A DNA stretch of 64,000 nucleotides from Streptomyces sp. S.PB5 (GCF_030403745.1 NZ_JAQMWP010000015.1:124001-188000); one strand, 5' to 3'; shown: positions 43,871-53,442, counted from the first letter of the stretch. Notes: generated by a model not told the origin, from the letters alone. Translations and numbers: made by a program.

Positions 43871-44296
43871 ATGAGAGCTTCGGGAACGTTCAAGGTCGCC
43901 GACTTCACACCGGCCCCGGTGCCGGCCCCGGGCGTCGAGACGGCCGTGCCGGTCGGTGTCGCCACGATGGAGAAGAGTTACGAGGGCGAGGTCGCGGGGC
44001 GTTCGGCGACCCTGTTCACCGCGGCGTACGACCAGGGGACCGGCGTCGGTACGTATGTCGCGATGGAGTCCTTCGAGGGCTCGCTCGGCGGCCGGGCGGG
44101 CGCGTTCAACTTCGCGCACTCCGCGACGACCCTGGGCACGGACAGACAGAGCGAGTTCTTCGTGATCGTCCCGGGCAGCGGCACGGAAGCGCTGGCCGGG
44201 ATCACCGGCTCGGGCGGCATGACGGTCGACGTGGACGGCACGCACCGGGTGTGGTTCGACTACGAACTCGACGCCCAACGGCCCTCTGATGCCTAG
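43871..44296 (+). CDS. DUF3224 domain protein
   Basis: 141 residues. It is the small beta-barrel DUF3224 (allene-oxide-cyclase-barrel-like) family: GTFKVADFTP, ATMEKSYEGEVAGRS, GTYVAMESFEGSLGGRAGAF and GTEALAGITGSGGM. The function is unknown. It lies 49 bp after the glycosyltransferase gene on the same strand and may be cotranscribed. The end overlaps the convergent membrane-protein gene by 4 bp. Confidence 0.85.
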   Translation: MRASGTFKVADFTPAPVPAPGVETAVPVGVATMEKSYEGEVAGRSATLFTAAYDQGTGVGTYVAMESFEGSLGGRAGAFNFAHSATTLGTDRQSEFFVIVPGSGTEALAGITGSGGMTVDVDGTHRVWFDYELDAQRPSDA

Positions 44297-45222
44297 CCCT
44301 TGCTCTGCCGCCGCGCCGCGTCCCGCCCCAGGATGCCGAACGCCCACCGTTCGTTGAAGCCCGCCACGAAGCCGACGGCGCACCAGAAGCCCCAGAAGTC
44401 GGTGCCCTTGACCGGTGACCCGGGACTGCCCGGCGCCGGGCAGATCTCGGCTGCCGTGGTGGGCACCTGGAAGACCGGCACGATGCCGCCGCTGAAGAGG
44501 AAGTAGACGGCGAGCGCCAGGACCCAGCCGACGCAGACCCGGTAGACGCCCTCGTGGCGCATGCTGCGGGCCATCTGACCGGGGACGACCTCGCTCTCGC
44601 GGCCGTCGGACTGCCGGCGCGCGAGCTGGTCGGCGCTGCCCCGCAGTCGTACGAGGACGCTGAGCACCGCGCCGAACGCGCCGACCCCGCCGCACACGAA
44701 CGCGCCCATCAGACTCCAGCGGTTGGTGCAGTTCAGCGTGACCCCGAGGGCTTCGAGCAGTCCCACACCCCACAACAGCGGCACGGCGAGCAGCACCAGG
44801 CTGACGGCCGCGCCGAGCCCCAGGCCGATGTTGAGGCCTCGGCTGACCGCCGTCGCGCTGTCCTGCGCGAGCCTCCCCCGCAGGTCGGCGATCTCCTGGT
44901 CGAGATACTCCGCCAGGTGCTCGTTCGGCTTCTGGTCGCCGAGGCGCGGGTCGGTCAGCGCGTTGCCGAGCACCCGCAGCACGGTGATCCGGGTCGACAG
45001 CCGCGTCCGTGATTCGAAGGCGCGTTGTGAGCTCCCGTAGAGCAGCTGAAGTTGGAGCTGCTGCTCGGGATACAGATCGCCGAACCGGACGTAGGCGTTC
45101 TCGAATCCTGTCGGCACCACGTCGACGAGTCCCTCGGGCCGCAGCTCGATGTCGGCGCCGTCGAACGACTGAACCGTTCCCCGCCACCACGGGTGGCGGT
45201 CTCCCCCGTTGTTGTCCCCCAT
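44293..45222 (-). CDS. Hypothetical membrane protein
   Basis: 309 residues. The soluble N-terminal half (about 1-125) has a helix-rich segment (YPEQQLQLQLLYGSSQRAFE). There are four hydrophobic stretches at about 130-152, 168-190, 230-250 and 275-292. No family is recognised. The start is an ATG at 45222; no operon partner. Confidence 0.65.
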   Translation of the reverse strand: MGDNNGGDRHPWWRGTVQSFDGADIELRPEGLVDVVPTGFENAYVRFGDLYPEQQLQLQLLYGSSQRAFESRTRLSTRITVLRVLGNALTDPRLGDQKPNEHLAEYLDQEIADLRGRLAQDSATAVSRGLNIGLGLGAAVSLVLLAVPLLWGVGLLEALGVTLNCTNRWSLMGAFVCGGVGAFGAVLSVLVRLRGSADQLARRQSDGRESEVVPGQMARSMRHEGVYRVCVGWVLALAVYFLFSGGIVPVFQVPTTAAEICPAPGSPGSPVKGTDFWGFWCAVGFVAGFNERWAFGILGRDAARRQSKG

Positions 45223-45305
45223 GAACCGGGTGTACCGACGCGGGCCCGCTCCGGGAAGCCTCCCCGCCGCACCAGTACGGTCACCGACGTCACGGAGCCG
45301 TCACG

Positions 45306-45917
45306 TCAGCTGTAGACGATCGGGCAGCCGCGGCGCAGGGAGTGCTGGGCGGCGCGCAGATACAGGGTCACGTAGAAGGCGGTGTCCAGGTCCCGGCCCC
45401 ACACGCCGGGGCGGGCGGCCGCTTCCTCCTTCGCCGGGCCGTCCAGGAACCACATGGTCAGGTCGAGGTTGTCGCAGGTGGCGGGTATCCGGTCGTCGGG
45501 CAGGCCGATGGCCCGGGCCAGCCGCTCCGCCAGGGCGAGGATCTGAGGTGCCCCGGCGATGACGGTCGAGTTCGTGTTGACCGACCCGATGGGCAGCTCG
45601 ATCTCCTCGTCGAGCGAGATCGGCACCAGCACCGACCAGTCGAGGATTCTCTTCTCCTCCTCGCGGGACAGCTGCGCGCGGCACAGGTCGACGAATCCGT
45701 AGACGGACGGCACCAGCTTCTCCTGGAACCGCAGCCCCGAGCCGCGCACGAGCTCCGTCTCCGCGGGCACGGACTCGTAGGGCGGCAGCCCACGCCGCCG
45801 CAGCTCCTCGTTCAGCCCCGAGGCGACGGCCCCGAAGCCGCCGTCCTCCTCTTCGGCCGCGTCCTCGCCTGCATCGAACCACTCCTCCGCGGCCACGCTC
45901 ACCAGATAGATGCCCAT
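45306..45917 (-). CDS. Conserved hypothetical protein
   Basis: 203 residues from ATG 45917; the longer frame upstream lacks protein-like character. It begins MGIYLVSVAAEEWFD and contains LVPISLDEEIELPIGSVN and GLPDDRIPATCDNLDLTMWF, giving a compact acidic cytoplasmic protein. I have seen similar sequences only as Streptomyces hypotheticals. Confidence 0.65.
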   Translation of the reverse strand: MGIYLVSVAAEEWFDAGEDAAEEEDGGFGAVASGLNEELRRRGLPPYESVPAETELVRGSGLRFQEKLVPSVYGFVDLCRAQLSREEEKRILDWSVLVPISLDEEIELPIGSVNTNSTVIAGAPQILALAERLARAIGLPDDRIPATCDNLDLTMWFLDGPAKEEAAARPGVWGRDLDTAFYVTLYLRAAQHSLRRGCPIVYS

Positions 45918-46390
45918 GCCCCGAACGTACCGCCCGCCACTGACAACGCCCCCGCCACGCTTCGCCGACCGCCGCCGGCTGTCGACCTGTTGGTTCACGG
46001 CCGCTGTGCGCGGCCCGTCGGAGGCGCCGAGGTCGCTCAGGGTCGCCGCTCGGCCGGCGTCTACCAGCGTGCCCGGGGCAGGGGCATGGACCATCCGCAC
46101 GCCGTCCGTGGCCTGGCGCACGCCTGGGTCCGCGTGATCCACCGATGCCGGCTCAGCCATGAGCCCTGCCGACCCGAACTCCATGGCGGGGCACCAAGGT
46201 TCGCCATCACCGGTTCGCCATCGCCCGAGCGGCGTGAGGTCGGCATGAGAGGGGCCCAGCTCCATTGCACCGGGCGGGGTGGTGCTGGGTACACCCCCGG
46301 ATACGGGTTCTGCGCCCCATGTGGTGCGCCCTCCGGCTCCGTAGCTTCGTGTGCAGGGCACAGGGAGTGCCGGACCGAGAGGTGATGACG
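45918..46390. other. Intergenic region, promoter of the ABC exporter expected
   Basis: 473 bp between divergent genes. Frames on both strands here are extensions of neighbours or low-complexity. The plus-strand GAGAGG at 46377-46382 is the ribosome-binding site of the ABC gene. I see no operator-like palindrome worth naming and no RNA gene. Confidence 0.5.
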
Positions 46391-47176
46391 ATGTTTCGCA
46401 CAGGCTCGCGACGTACGAACGACCCGGGACCCGCCGCCGAGGCGCTGCGGCTCGTCAAGGTCACCAAGACCTACGGCGACGGCGACGGCGCTGTGACCGC
46501 TCTGGACGGGATCACGCTCGGTCTGGGCCGTGGCACCTTCACCGCGGTGATGGGGCCGTCGGGGTCCGGCAAGTCGACGCTGCTGCAGTGCGCGGCCGGT
46601 CTCGACCGGCCGGACAACGGCATCGTGGTCGTGGACGGCACCGAGCTGACGGACGGCGGCGAGGCGGAGCTGACGAAGTTCCGGCGGGGGCGGATCGGGT
46701 TCGTCTTCCAGCAGTACAACCTGCTGGAGACGCTGACGGTCGCCCAGAACACGGTGCTGCCGCTGAAGCTCGCCGGGCGGCGCGTCGACCGGAAGCGGGC
46801 CCGGGAGATCCTCACCCGGGTCGGTCTCGGCGACCGGCTCGGGCACCGTCCCGACCAGCTGTCCGGAGGTCAGCGGCAGCGGGTCGCGATCGCCCGGGCG
46901 CTGGTCTCGGAACCGCGGGTGATCTTCGCGGACGAGCCGACGGGCGCCCTGGACATGCGCAGTGCGCGCGATGTGCTGCGGCTGCTCCAGGAGGCGGTGC
47001 GGGTGCACGGGCGGACCGTGGTGATGGTGACGCACGACCCGGTCGCCGCCAGTTACGCCGACTCGGTGCTGTTCCTCGCCGACGGCCGGCTGGCCGGAGG
47101 GCTCAACCATCCGACCCCGGACGCGGTGGCGGAGCGGCTCGCGCACCTGGGCGACGACGTGACGGTGGGGGTGTGA
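46391..47176 (+). CDS. ABC transporter ATP-binding protein (MacB/LolD-type exporter)
   Basis: 261 residues from ATG 46391 (8 bp after GAGAGG; ATG 46385 is possible). It has Walker A GPSGSGKST, Q-loop FVFQQYNLLETLTV, signature LSGGQRQRVAIARAL, Walker B VIFADEPTGALD and switch MVTHD. It is of the peptide/lipoprotein/antibiotic exporter class that pairs with FtsX-like permeases. The permease gene follows after 3 bp. Confidence 0.9.
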   Translation: MFRTGSRRTNDPGPAAEALRLVKVTKTYGDGDGAVTALDGITLGLGRGTFTAVMGPSGSGKSTLLQCAAGLDRPDNGIVVVDGTELTDGGEAELTKFRRGRIGFVFQQYNLLETLTVAQNTVLPLKLAGRRVDRKRAREILTRVGLGDRLGHRPDQLSGGQRQRVAIARALVSEPRVIFADEPTGALDMRSARDVLRLLQEAVRVHGRTVVMVTHDPVAASYADSVLFLADGRLAGGLNHPTPDAVAERLAHLGDDVTVGV

Positions 47177-47179
47177 GCG

Positions 47180-48493
47180 ATGTTCGTACTGGCCCTGCGG
47201 TCGATCCGGCGACGGCCCGGACGGTTCCTCGCGACGCTGCTGTCCGCCTTCCTGGGCGCGGCGATCATCATGACGTTCAACTCGATGCACGACACGGCGG
47301 CGCAGAGCGGTGTCGACCCGGTCAGCGCGGAGACGCTGACGACCTCGGCGAGCGTGGTGGGCGGTTACGGCTCCCTGCTGGTGTTCTTCGCCGTCGCCTC
47401 CACGCTCACGGTCAATGTCCGTCAGCGGGCGGCCGAGTTGGAGCTGCTGCGCTGCTCGGGGGCGACCCCGGCGCAGATCAAGCGGATGGTGGTCGGTGAG
47501 GCGGTGGCCGTGGCCCTGGTGGGCGCCGTGCCGGCGATCGGCCCGGCGGTGCTCGGCGGGCGGGGACTGCTGGACCTGTTCCAGGACAACGGTCAGGTGG
47601 CGGCCTCGGTCGAGCACTCCTTCGGTCCCGTCGCGCTGACGACAGGTGTCGGCATCACTCTGCTCGCGGCGGCGGGCGCGGCGTTCCTCGCGCTGCGACG
47701 GGTGACGCGCGGGCAGCGGCAACAGCACGGCCGGGCACGGACGTTCTTCACCTGTGCCGCGCTCGGCGCCGGTGCTCTGTCGGCCTCCTCCACCTTCGCC
47801 TTCTCCGGGACCGACGAGGCGCTGATGGCACCGCCGTCGTACGGGGCGATCCTGCTGTCGGTGGGGCTCGCGCTGCTCGCTCCGCGGTTGCTGGCAGGCG
47901 TGCTGGACCGGCTGCGCCCGTCGGGTGCGGCGGGCTGGCTGGCCGTGCGCAATCTGCGGGAGCGGGCCGGGCATCTCGCCGGGATCCTGATGTCGCTGAT
48001 CCTGTTCACGGCCGTGGCCACGGCGACGCTGACCATGCAGACGGTCGAGAGCGACGCGGTCGAGGCCTCGGGTCTGGTGAAGTCGGTGGACGCCAAGAAC
48101 CTGGAGACGCTGAACTTCACGGTCGTCGGGATCATCGTGGTGTTCGTCTGCGTGATGCTGGTCAACTCGCTGTACGCGGCGACGACTTACCGCGGCCGGG
48201 AGTTCGGGCAGCAGCGGCTGGCCGGGGCCACGCCGGGTCAGGTGCTGGGTGTGGTGGGGGCCGAGACGCTGGTCCTGACGGTCACCGGTGTCTTCTTCGG
48301 CACGGTCGCCGCGCTGGCGGGCATCGTCCCCTTCACCGTGGTCCGCACCGACTCGGTGCTGCCGGGCCAGGCCTTCGGCATCTGGCTCGCGGTGGTGTCG
48401 GTGGCCGCGGTGGTGACGCTGGGGACGAGCCTGGCGACGGCACGGAAGGTGCTGCGGACTCCGGCGACGGACGCGGTGGCGCTGGCCGCGTGA
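47180..48493 (+). CDS. FtsX-like ABC permease
   Basis: 437 residues. FtsX-type permease with an N-terminal span (RFLATLLSAFLGAAIIMTF), then four-span modules, each with the cytoplasmic motif RQRAAELELLRCSGATPAQI or REFGQQRLAGATPGQVLGVV. About eight spans in all, without the large periplasmic MacB domain. With the ATPase encoded 3 bp upstream it forms an exporter of unknown substrate; relatives respond to cell-wall-active peptides. Confidence 0.88.
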   Translation: MFVLALRSIRRRPGRFLATLLSAFLGAAIIMTFNSMHDTAAQSGVDPVSAETLTTSASVVGGYGSLLVFFAVASTLTVNVRQRAAELELLRCSGATPAQIKRMVVGEAVAVALVGAVPAIGPAVLGGRGLLDLFQDNGQVAASVEHSFGPVALTTGVGITLLAAAGAAFLALRRVTRGQRQQHGRARTFFTCAALGAGALSASSTFAFSGTDEALMAPPSYGAILLSVGLALLAPRLLAGVLDRLRPSGAAGWLAVRNLRERAGHLAGILMSLILFTAVATATLTMQTVESDAVEASGLVKSVDAKNLETLNFTVVGIIVVFVCVMLVNSLYAATTYRGREFGQQRLAGATPGQVLGVVGAETLVLTVTGVFFGTVAALAGIVPFTVVRTDSVLPGQAFGIWLAVVSVAAVVTLGTSLATARKVLRTPATDAVALAA

Positions 48494-48662
48494 GGAGGAC
48501 GCACACGGTGGGGGGCGGTCGCTTCGGCGGCCGCCCCCGTGATTCGTGGGTGACACGCGCACTGAACAAGCGCTTAGATAGGAGAACCCGTGCGGAGCTG
48601 CCCGTCGCCCGGAACCGCCCGCACCGCCCCACGCTGCCCACGCCGCCGATCTGGAGGCCCCG

Positions 48663-49520
48663 TTGTTCACTTCCGTCGACGATGTCTCCGCACGCCTCGC
48701 CGAGACCGGTTACCTCGCCTCCCCCTCGGTCGCCACGACCGTCTTCCTCGCCGACCGCCTCGGCAAGCCGCTCCTGGTGGAGGGCCCCGCCGGGGTCGGC
48801 AAGACGGAGCTCGCCAAGGCCGTCGCCCAGGTCGCGGGCGCACGGCTGGTCCGGCTGCAGTGCTACGAGGGCGTCGACGAGTCCCGCGCCCTGTACGAGT
48901 GGAACCACGCCAAGCAGCTGCTGCGCATCAGCGCGGGCCGCGACGAGACCTGGGACGAGACTCGCACCGACATCTTCAGCGAGGAGTTCCTGCTCACCCG
49001 CCCCCTCCTGACGGCCATCCGAGGCGACGACCCCAAGGTCCTGCTGATCGACGAGACCGACAAGGCGGACGTCGAGGTCGAGGGGCTGCTCCTGGAGGTG
49101 CTGAGCGACTTCCAGGTCACGGTCCCGGAGCTCGGCACGATCGCCGCCACCCGCCGCCCCTTCGTCGTCCTCACCTCCAACGCCAGCCGCGAGCTGTCCG
49201 AGGCACTGCGCCGCCGCTGTCTGTTCCTCCACATCGGATTCCCCGAGGAGGAGCTGGAGCGCCGGATCGTACGGCTGAAGGTGCCGGGGCTCGACGCGGC
49301 GCTGGCCGAGTCGGTGGTCCGCGTGGTGGGTGCGCTGCGGGCGATGGACCTGCGCAAGGTGCCGTCGGTCGCGGAGACGATCGACTGGGCCCACACCCTC
49401 CTGGCGCTCGGCGCCGGCACCCTCGACGAGACCGTCGTACGCGACACTCTGGGCGTTCTCCTCAAGCACCAGGACGACATCCAGAAGGCCGTCGCGAAAC
49501 TCGATCTGGACGCCCTGTGA
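48663..49520 (+). CDS. MoxR-family AAA ATPase (CoxD-like)
   Basis: 285 residues from TTG 48663, supported by GGAGG 6 bp upstream. Walker A GPAGVGKT (41-48), Walker B VLLIDE, sensor 1 LTSNASRELSEALRRRCLFL. It works with the VWA protein encoded next (GTGA overlap). MoxR/VWA pairs act as chaperones that insert or activate metal cofactors in partner enzymes (for example CoxD/CoxE for CO dehydrogenase). No such partner enzyme lies nearby. Confidence 0.88.
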   Translation: MFTSVDDVSARLAETGYLASPSVATTVFLADRLGKPLLVEGPAGVGKTELAKAVAQVAGARLVRLQCYEGVDESRALYEWNHAKQLLRISAGRDETWDETRTDIFSEEFLLTRPLLTAIRGDDPKVLLIDETDKADVEVEGLLLEVLSDFQVTVPELGTIAATRRPFVVLTSNASRELSEALRRRCLFLHIGFPEEELERRIVRLKVPGLDAALAESVVRVVGALRAMDLRKVPSVAETIDWAHTLLALGAGTLDETVVRDTLGVLLKHQDDIQKAVAKLDLDAL

Positions 49521-50869
49521 GCACGCCCGTCGCCGAGCGGCTCACCTCGCTCGTAGCCGCGCTGCGGGCCCACGGCATCCGCGTGGGCACCGGCGAGACG
49601 GTGGACGCGGCCCAGGCCATGGCGGCGCTCGGCCTCGCGGACCGGGAGCTGCTGCGGGAGGGACTGGCGGCGACCCTGCTGCACGGCACGGCGCAGCGGC
49701 CGGTGTTCGACCCCGTCTTCGACCTCTACTTCCCGAGCCGCGTCGGCGCCCCCGAGTCCGGCCCCGCCGACCGGGACGAACTGCGCGACCGGCTCGCGGC
49801 CGCCCTCGCCGCGAACGACGAGGCCATGATGGCCCGTCTGGCGATCGAGGCCGTCGACGGCTTCGGCGGCTACGGCTCCTCCCCCGGCTCGGTCGGCTGG
49901 TCGTCGTACCAGACGCTCGACCGGATCCGTCCGCAGACGCTGCTCGCCCGTGTCCGGGCCGACGTCCGTGCCCGGGGCGGGAGTCCGGGGTTCGCCGACC
50001 GGCTGCTGGACGACGAGATCAGGCGGCGTATCGAGGCCTTCCGGGCCCTGGTGGCGACCGAGGCGCGGCGCCGGGTCGCCGAGCGGCGCGACCGGGACGA
50101 GCTCGCCCGGCGCGCGGTGCGGCCCACGGCCGACCGGGTGGACTTCCTGTTCGCCGGGAGGGACCAGCTGGCGGAACTGCGCAGGACGGTCCAGCCGCTC
50201 GCCCGGAAGCTGGCCACCCGGCTGGCGGCGCGCCGGCGCCGGGCCGCCCGCGGCACGATCGATCTGCGACGGACCCTGCGCGGCTCGCTGTCGACGGGCG
50301 GGGTGCCGATGAAGCCCGTACTGCGCAGGCGCCGTCCCGCGCGCCCCGAACTGGTGCTGCTGTGCGATGTGTCGGGCTCGGTCTCCGGTTTCTCGGACTT
50401 CACGATGCTGCTGGTGCAGGCGCTGCACGACCAGTTCAGCAAGGTGCGCGTCTTCGCGTTCGTCAACCGCATCGACGAGGTGACCGCACTGCTGGAGCAC
50501 GGCGCGGCCGACGCGGCGGAACTCGCCGCCCGGATCCAGTCCGAGGCGGCCCTCACCGGCTACCACGGCAGCAGCGACTACGGCATGGCGCTGGGCGAGT
50601 TCGCGGAACGCCACGCCGACGCGATCGGCCCGCGCACCACGGTCTTCGTCCTCGGTGACGCCCGTACGAACATGAGCGACCCGAACCTCGCGGCCGTCCG
50701 CCAGATCTCCGAACGGGCCCGCCGTGTCTACTGGCTCAACCCCGAGCAGCACTCCCAGTGGGGCACCGGCGACTCGGCGGCGCCCGAGTACGCCGAACTC
50801 GTGGAGATGCACGAGTGTCGCAACGTACGGCAGCTCGGTGCCCTGGTGGGGCGGCTGTTGCCGATCTAG
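49517..50869 (+). CDS. VWA domain protein (CoxE-like)
   Basis: 450 residues from GTG 49517, overlapping the MoxR stop. The C-terminal VWA domain begins VLLCDVSGSVSGF with MIDAS residues DxSxS at 284-288 and the later Thr/Asp of FVLGDARTNMSD. The N-terminal half is helical and basic, with a DUF58/CoxE-like arrangement. It is the adaptor partner of the MoxR ATPase. Confidence 0.87.
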   Translation: MSTPVAERLTSLVAALRAHGIRVGTGETVDAAQAMAALGLADRELLREGLAATLLHGTAQRPVFDPVFDLYFPSRVGAPESGPADRDELRDRLAAALAANDEAMMARLAIEAVDGFGGYGSSPGSVGWSSYQTLDRIRPQTLLARVRADVRARGGSPGFADRLLDDEIRRRIEAFRALVATEARRRVAERRDRDELARRAVRPTADRVDFLFAGRDQLAELRRTVQPLARKLATRLAARRRRAARGTIDLRRTLRGSLSTGGVPMKPVLRRRRPARPELVLLCDVSGSVSGFSDFTMLLVQALHDQFSKVRVFAFVNRIDEVTALLEHGAADAAELAARIQSEAALTGYHGSSDYGMALGEFAERHADAIGPRTTVFVLGDARTNMSDPNLAAVRQISERARRVYWLNPEQHSQWGTGDSAAPEYAELVEMHECRNVRQLGALVGRLLPI

Positions 50870-50891
50870 GCGGCCGGCCGCGAGGGAGAAG

Positions 50892-51257
50892 TCAGCCTCC
50901 GTCCGGCTTGGCGTAGATCTGGGCCATGGGGCCCGCGAAGTCGTAGACCACGCACTGTTCGTCGCCCACGACCCAGGCGTCATGACCGGGCGAGACCACG
51001 AAGACGTCGCCCGGGCCGACCTCGCCCTCCTCGCCGTCGTCCATGAGGACGTGCAGACGGCCCTGGACCACATAGCCGTTGTGGTGGACCTGGCAGCTCC
51101 TGGTCCCGACGATGGGGGCCACGGACTCGGACCAGCGCCAGCCCGGCTCGAAGGTCCCCACCGCGAAATCGAGGCCGGTGAGATGGACGGCCTCCAGGTG
51201 TCCCCTGGGGAAGTCCCGCCGATCGTCCGGTTTGTCGAGGATCTTCATCTCAAGCAT
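50892..51257 (-). CDS. Cupin-domain protein
   Basis: 121 residues from ATG 51257 (GGGAG upstream). Cupin motif 1 is reduced (TRSCQVHHNGYVVQGRLHVL) and motif 2 is GPGDVFVVSPGHDAWVVGDE, with the metal His residues partly kept (HH near 60, H near 93). Small stand-alone cupins bind metals or small ligands; the role is unknown. Confidence 0.8.
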   Translation of the reverse strand: MLEMKILDKPDDRRDFPRGHLEAVHLTGLDFAVGTFEPGWRWSESVAPIVGTRSCQVHHNGYVVQGRLHVLMDDGEEGEVGPGDVFVVSPGHDAWVVGDEQCVVYDFAGPMAQIYAKPDGG

Positions 51258-51538
51258 CTCGGCTCTCCCTTCAGCACCGCTCGCTTCGGCCGGGCCGGTC
51301 TCCGTCTCCCGGCCGCACCAGGCGGCACCGGCGGGGGCCGAGCCCCACCACTCCATCGTCCGCCTGTCCAGCGGAGCGCGCCATTCGAGTGAGGGAGAGA
51401 CCTCGCCGCGCACGGTGTCGTTGCCCTGGCCGCCCACGGCACTGGACGCCCGCCGCCGTGCCCAACGACAACTGCTCGCCATCGCCTGCCAGAGCGGTCT
51501 GGTGACAGCCCGCCCGCACAGCCGAAGGTCACCGGCGC
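51258..51538. other. Intergenic region, nothing recognised
   Basis: 281 bp between the cupin start and the WYL regulator stop. Upstream extension of the cupin frame contains a phrase (LEWRAPLDRRTMEWWG) that might be an old fragment, but no family, start or repeat could be assigned. Confidence 0.4.
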
Positions 51539-52564
51539 CTACACCGACACGTCACCGCGCGACCGGCCCACGAACTGATCATCCTCGCCATGCTGATCGC
51601 CCGGCGTCGGTGACGGCGCATAGTGGCGGGCGAGATCGGTGGCGAGGTCGCGGAGGTGAGCCCTGGCTTCGGCGGGGCCGTGCACGGTGATGGCGCTCCC
51701 GAACGGCAGGAGTGCGCGCACGTCCTCCAGATGCAGAAAGCGGATCATCACCTTGCGGCCGGTGGCGGTTTCTTCATGGTCGTCCGGGACGAGTCGCAGG
51801 CCGAAGATCCGTTGCGCTCGCTCGATCTGGGTCTGGTCGATGGTGGCGCTGACCTCGATCGCGTGGTGCTGCTCCCACTGATCGACGAGCGCCGCGGCGA
51901 CGGTGGCCAGGGTCTGGCCCTCGCGGATCCGTCGTGGCCGGTCGACTTCCTTCCACGTCGTGATCCGTTCGAGTCGGTACATCCGTGGCACAGCGGAACA
52001 GTCGGCGACGAGGTACCAGATGCCGGCCTTGGCGAACAGCCCATAGGGATCCACGACCAGGTCGCGCGGGCCTGACGCACGCGGGCTGTCGTACTCGATC
52101 CGGAGCCGGCGGCCTCGTCGCACTGCGCCGATCAGCGAAGCCGCAGTCGTGCCGGAAGCCGGTGTCTGACGCCAGGGGCGGCTGTCCACGTGCACTACGT
52201 CGGTGAGCGGCAGGAGCTCGTCGACTCGACGGGACCGTGCTGCGGCGACCTTGGAGAGCGCGCGCCGGCTCCCGACCGATGCGTCGATCTCCGCACGTTG
52301 CCTCTCGTCCAGCCCGGTGAGCGACAGATGATCACGCTCGTCCGGTGTGAGTCGCGTGAGGTCGGGCCCGGACCCGGGCAGCATACTCACGCCTCCGAGG
52401 CGGCCCCGGTGCGCGGTCACCGGCAGACCCGCGTCGCGCAGCCAGTTCAGGTCCCGGGTGATGGTTCGAAGGGACACCCCGAGCGCTGAGGCGAGTTCCG
52501 GTGTGGTCACGGCATCCCTCGATGTGAGGAGCAGCATCAGGGTGAAGAAGCGATCTGGGGTCAC
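51539..52564 (-). CDS. WYL-domain HTH (DeoR-like) regulator
   Basis: 341 residues. N-terminal winged helix (FFTLMLLLTSRDAVTTPELA then ASALGVSLRTITRDLNWL) and a WYL domain at about 145-205 (RLRIEYDSPRASGPRDLVVD, YGLFAKAGIWYLVADC), plus a WCX-like C-terminal domain. These regulators sense nucleotides or small ligands. It is divergent from the VOC protein gene with a 93-bp spacer and probably controls it. Confidence 0.88.
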   Translation of the reverse strand: MTPDRFFTLMLLLTSRDAVTTPELASALGVSLRTITRDLNWLRDAGLPVTAHRGRLGGVSMLPGSGPDLTRLTPDERDHLSLTGLDERQRAEIDASVGSRRALSKVAAARSRRVDELLPLTDVVHVDSRPWRQTPASGTTAASLIGAVRRGRRLRIEYDSPRASGPRDLVVDPYGLFAKAGIWYLVADCSAVPRMYRLERITTWKEVDRPRRIREGQTLATVAAALVDQWEQHHAIEVSATIDQTQIERAQRIFGLRLVPDDHEETATGRKVMIRFLHLEDVRALLPFGSAITVHGPAEARAHLRDLATDLARHYAPSPTPGDQHGEDDQFVGRSRGDVSV

Positions 52565-52657
52565 ACCCCGATTTTTTCAGGAAATTGCGACACGATGCGG
52601 CGCATATCCCGGTCAGGCTGGTGGACGCGTACCTACGACCTGGGAAAAGGACCAACC

Positions 52658-53023
52658 ATGACCACATCCGTCGTGTCCATCGTCTACGTGAACGACGCTC
52701 CCGCCGCAGCTCGTTTCTACGGCGATCTCCTCGGCATGAGCCCCTCGTTCGAGACTTCGGGATACATCACCTTCGACCTCGGGCCAGGCGCTGACCTCGC
52801 TCTGTGGTCCGGGCAGTTCGAGGAACTGTCACCGGACGTCCCGCGCACGAGTGAGGTGTGCCTGGCCATCGACGGTGGTCCCGACGAGCTCGACACGATC
52901 TTTGAGCAGTGGAGTTCCAAGGGGGTCCGGATCCTGCGCGAGCCTCATGACGCGGGGTTCGGGCTGACCTTCCTCGCGGCCGATCCCGACGGGAACCGTA
53001 TCCGCGTCGCACCGCGGGACTGA
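52658..53023 (+). CDS. VOC (glyoxalase/bleomycin-resistance fold) protein
   Basis: 121 residues from ATG 52658 (AAAAGG upstream). VOC fold: IVYVNDAPAAARFYGDLLGM, ITFDLGPGADLALW, and the C-terminal DPDGNRIRVAP with the distal metal/ligand position. Such proteins are dioxygenases, glyoxalases or drug-binding proteins. The divergent WYL regulator is the likely controller. Confidence 0.85.
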   Translation: MTTSVVSIVYVNDAPAAARFYGDLLGMSPSFETSGYITFDLGPGADLALWSGQFEELSPDVPRTSEVCLAIDGGPDELDTIFEQWSSKGVRILREPHDAGFGLTFLAADPDGNRIRVAPRD

Positions 53024-53442
53024 ACGGCGGACACAGACGTCGAGGCGGCCGGGGCGGCGGGTGGTGCGGCTTGATCATGTATCAATGTCGCTCTTGGTCC
53101 GATAAATCGGATTCGAAACCATCACCGGCTGCTGGAACCGGCGCTACGGCCGGCCGTCGAAGTGGGTGTCCCAGATCAACGCCCACTTCGAGTGCGACAT
53201 CCACTCGCGCCGTGGCGGGCGACGTCCTCGCTGGTCACCGGGATCGAGGAGGCGTTCATCGAGTCGTACCGGGACGGCTCCTTCCAGTACGTGCCGATCG
53301 CGGCCGACCGCGTCTGACGGGTGGAAACGGCGGGCGTGGCGGTCTCGGTCAGGACCGCCACGCCTGCGTCATGACCACCGGGCCGCCGCACTCCGACGTC
53401 TTCCCGTCGGATCAGTCACGCGCTCTCACCCGTTCCCGCCGG
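53024..53442. other. Intergenic region with a small degenerate coding remnant
   Basis: About 53117-53317 on the plus strand reads as protein in two different frames: ITGCWNRRYGRPSKWVSQIN then AHFECDIHS, and after a frame change near 53215 SLVTGIEEAFIESYRDGSF and QYVPIAADRV followed by TGA. This looks like the C-terminal end of a decayed gene. I cannot name the family. The rest shows only a short CCGAT/ATCGG palindrome at 53099-53110. Confidence 0.4.

Noticed and set aside
46061..48670. 869-codon minus-strand frame across the ABC exporter genes
   Set aside because: Arg/His/Gln-rich shadow; the plus strand encodes clear ABC ATPase and FtsX motifs.
48663..50869. Carbon monoxide dehydrogenase maturation genes
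   Set aside because: MoxR and VWA proteins are only CoxD/CoxE-like; no coxMSL or molybdenum genes are in the window.
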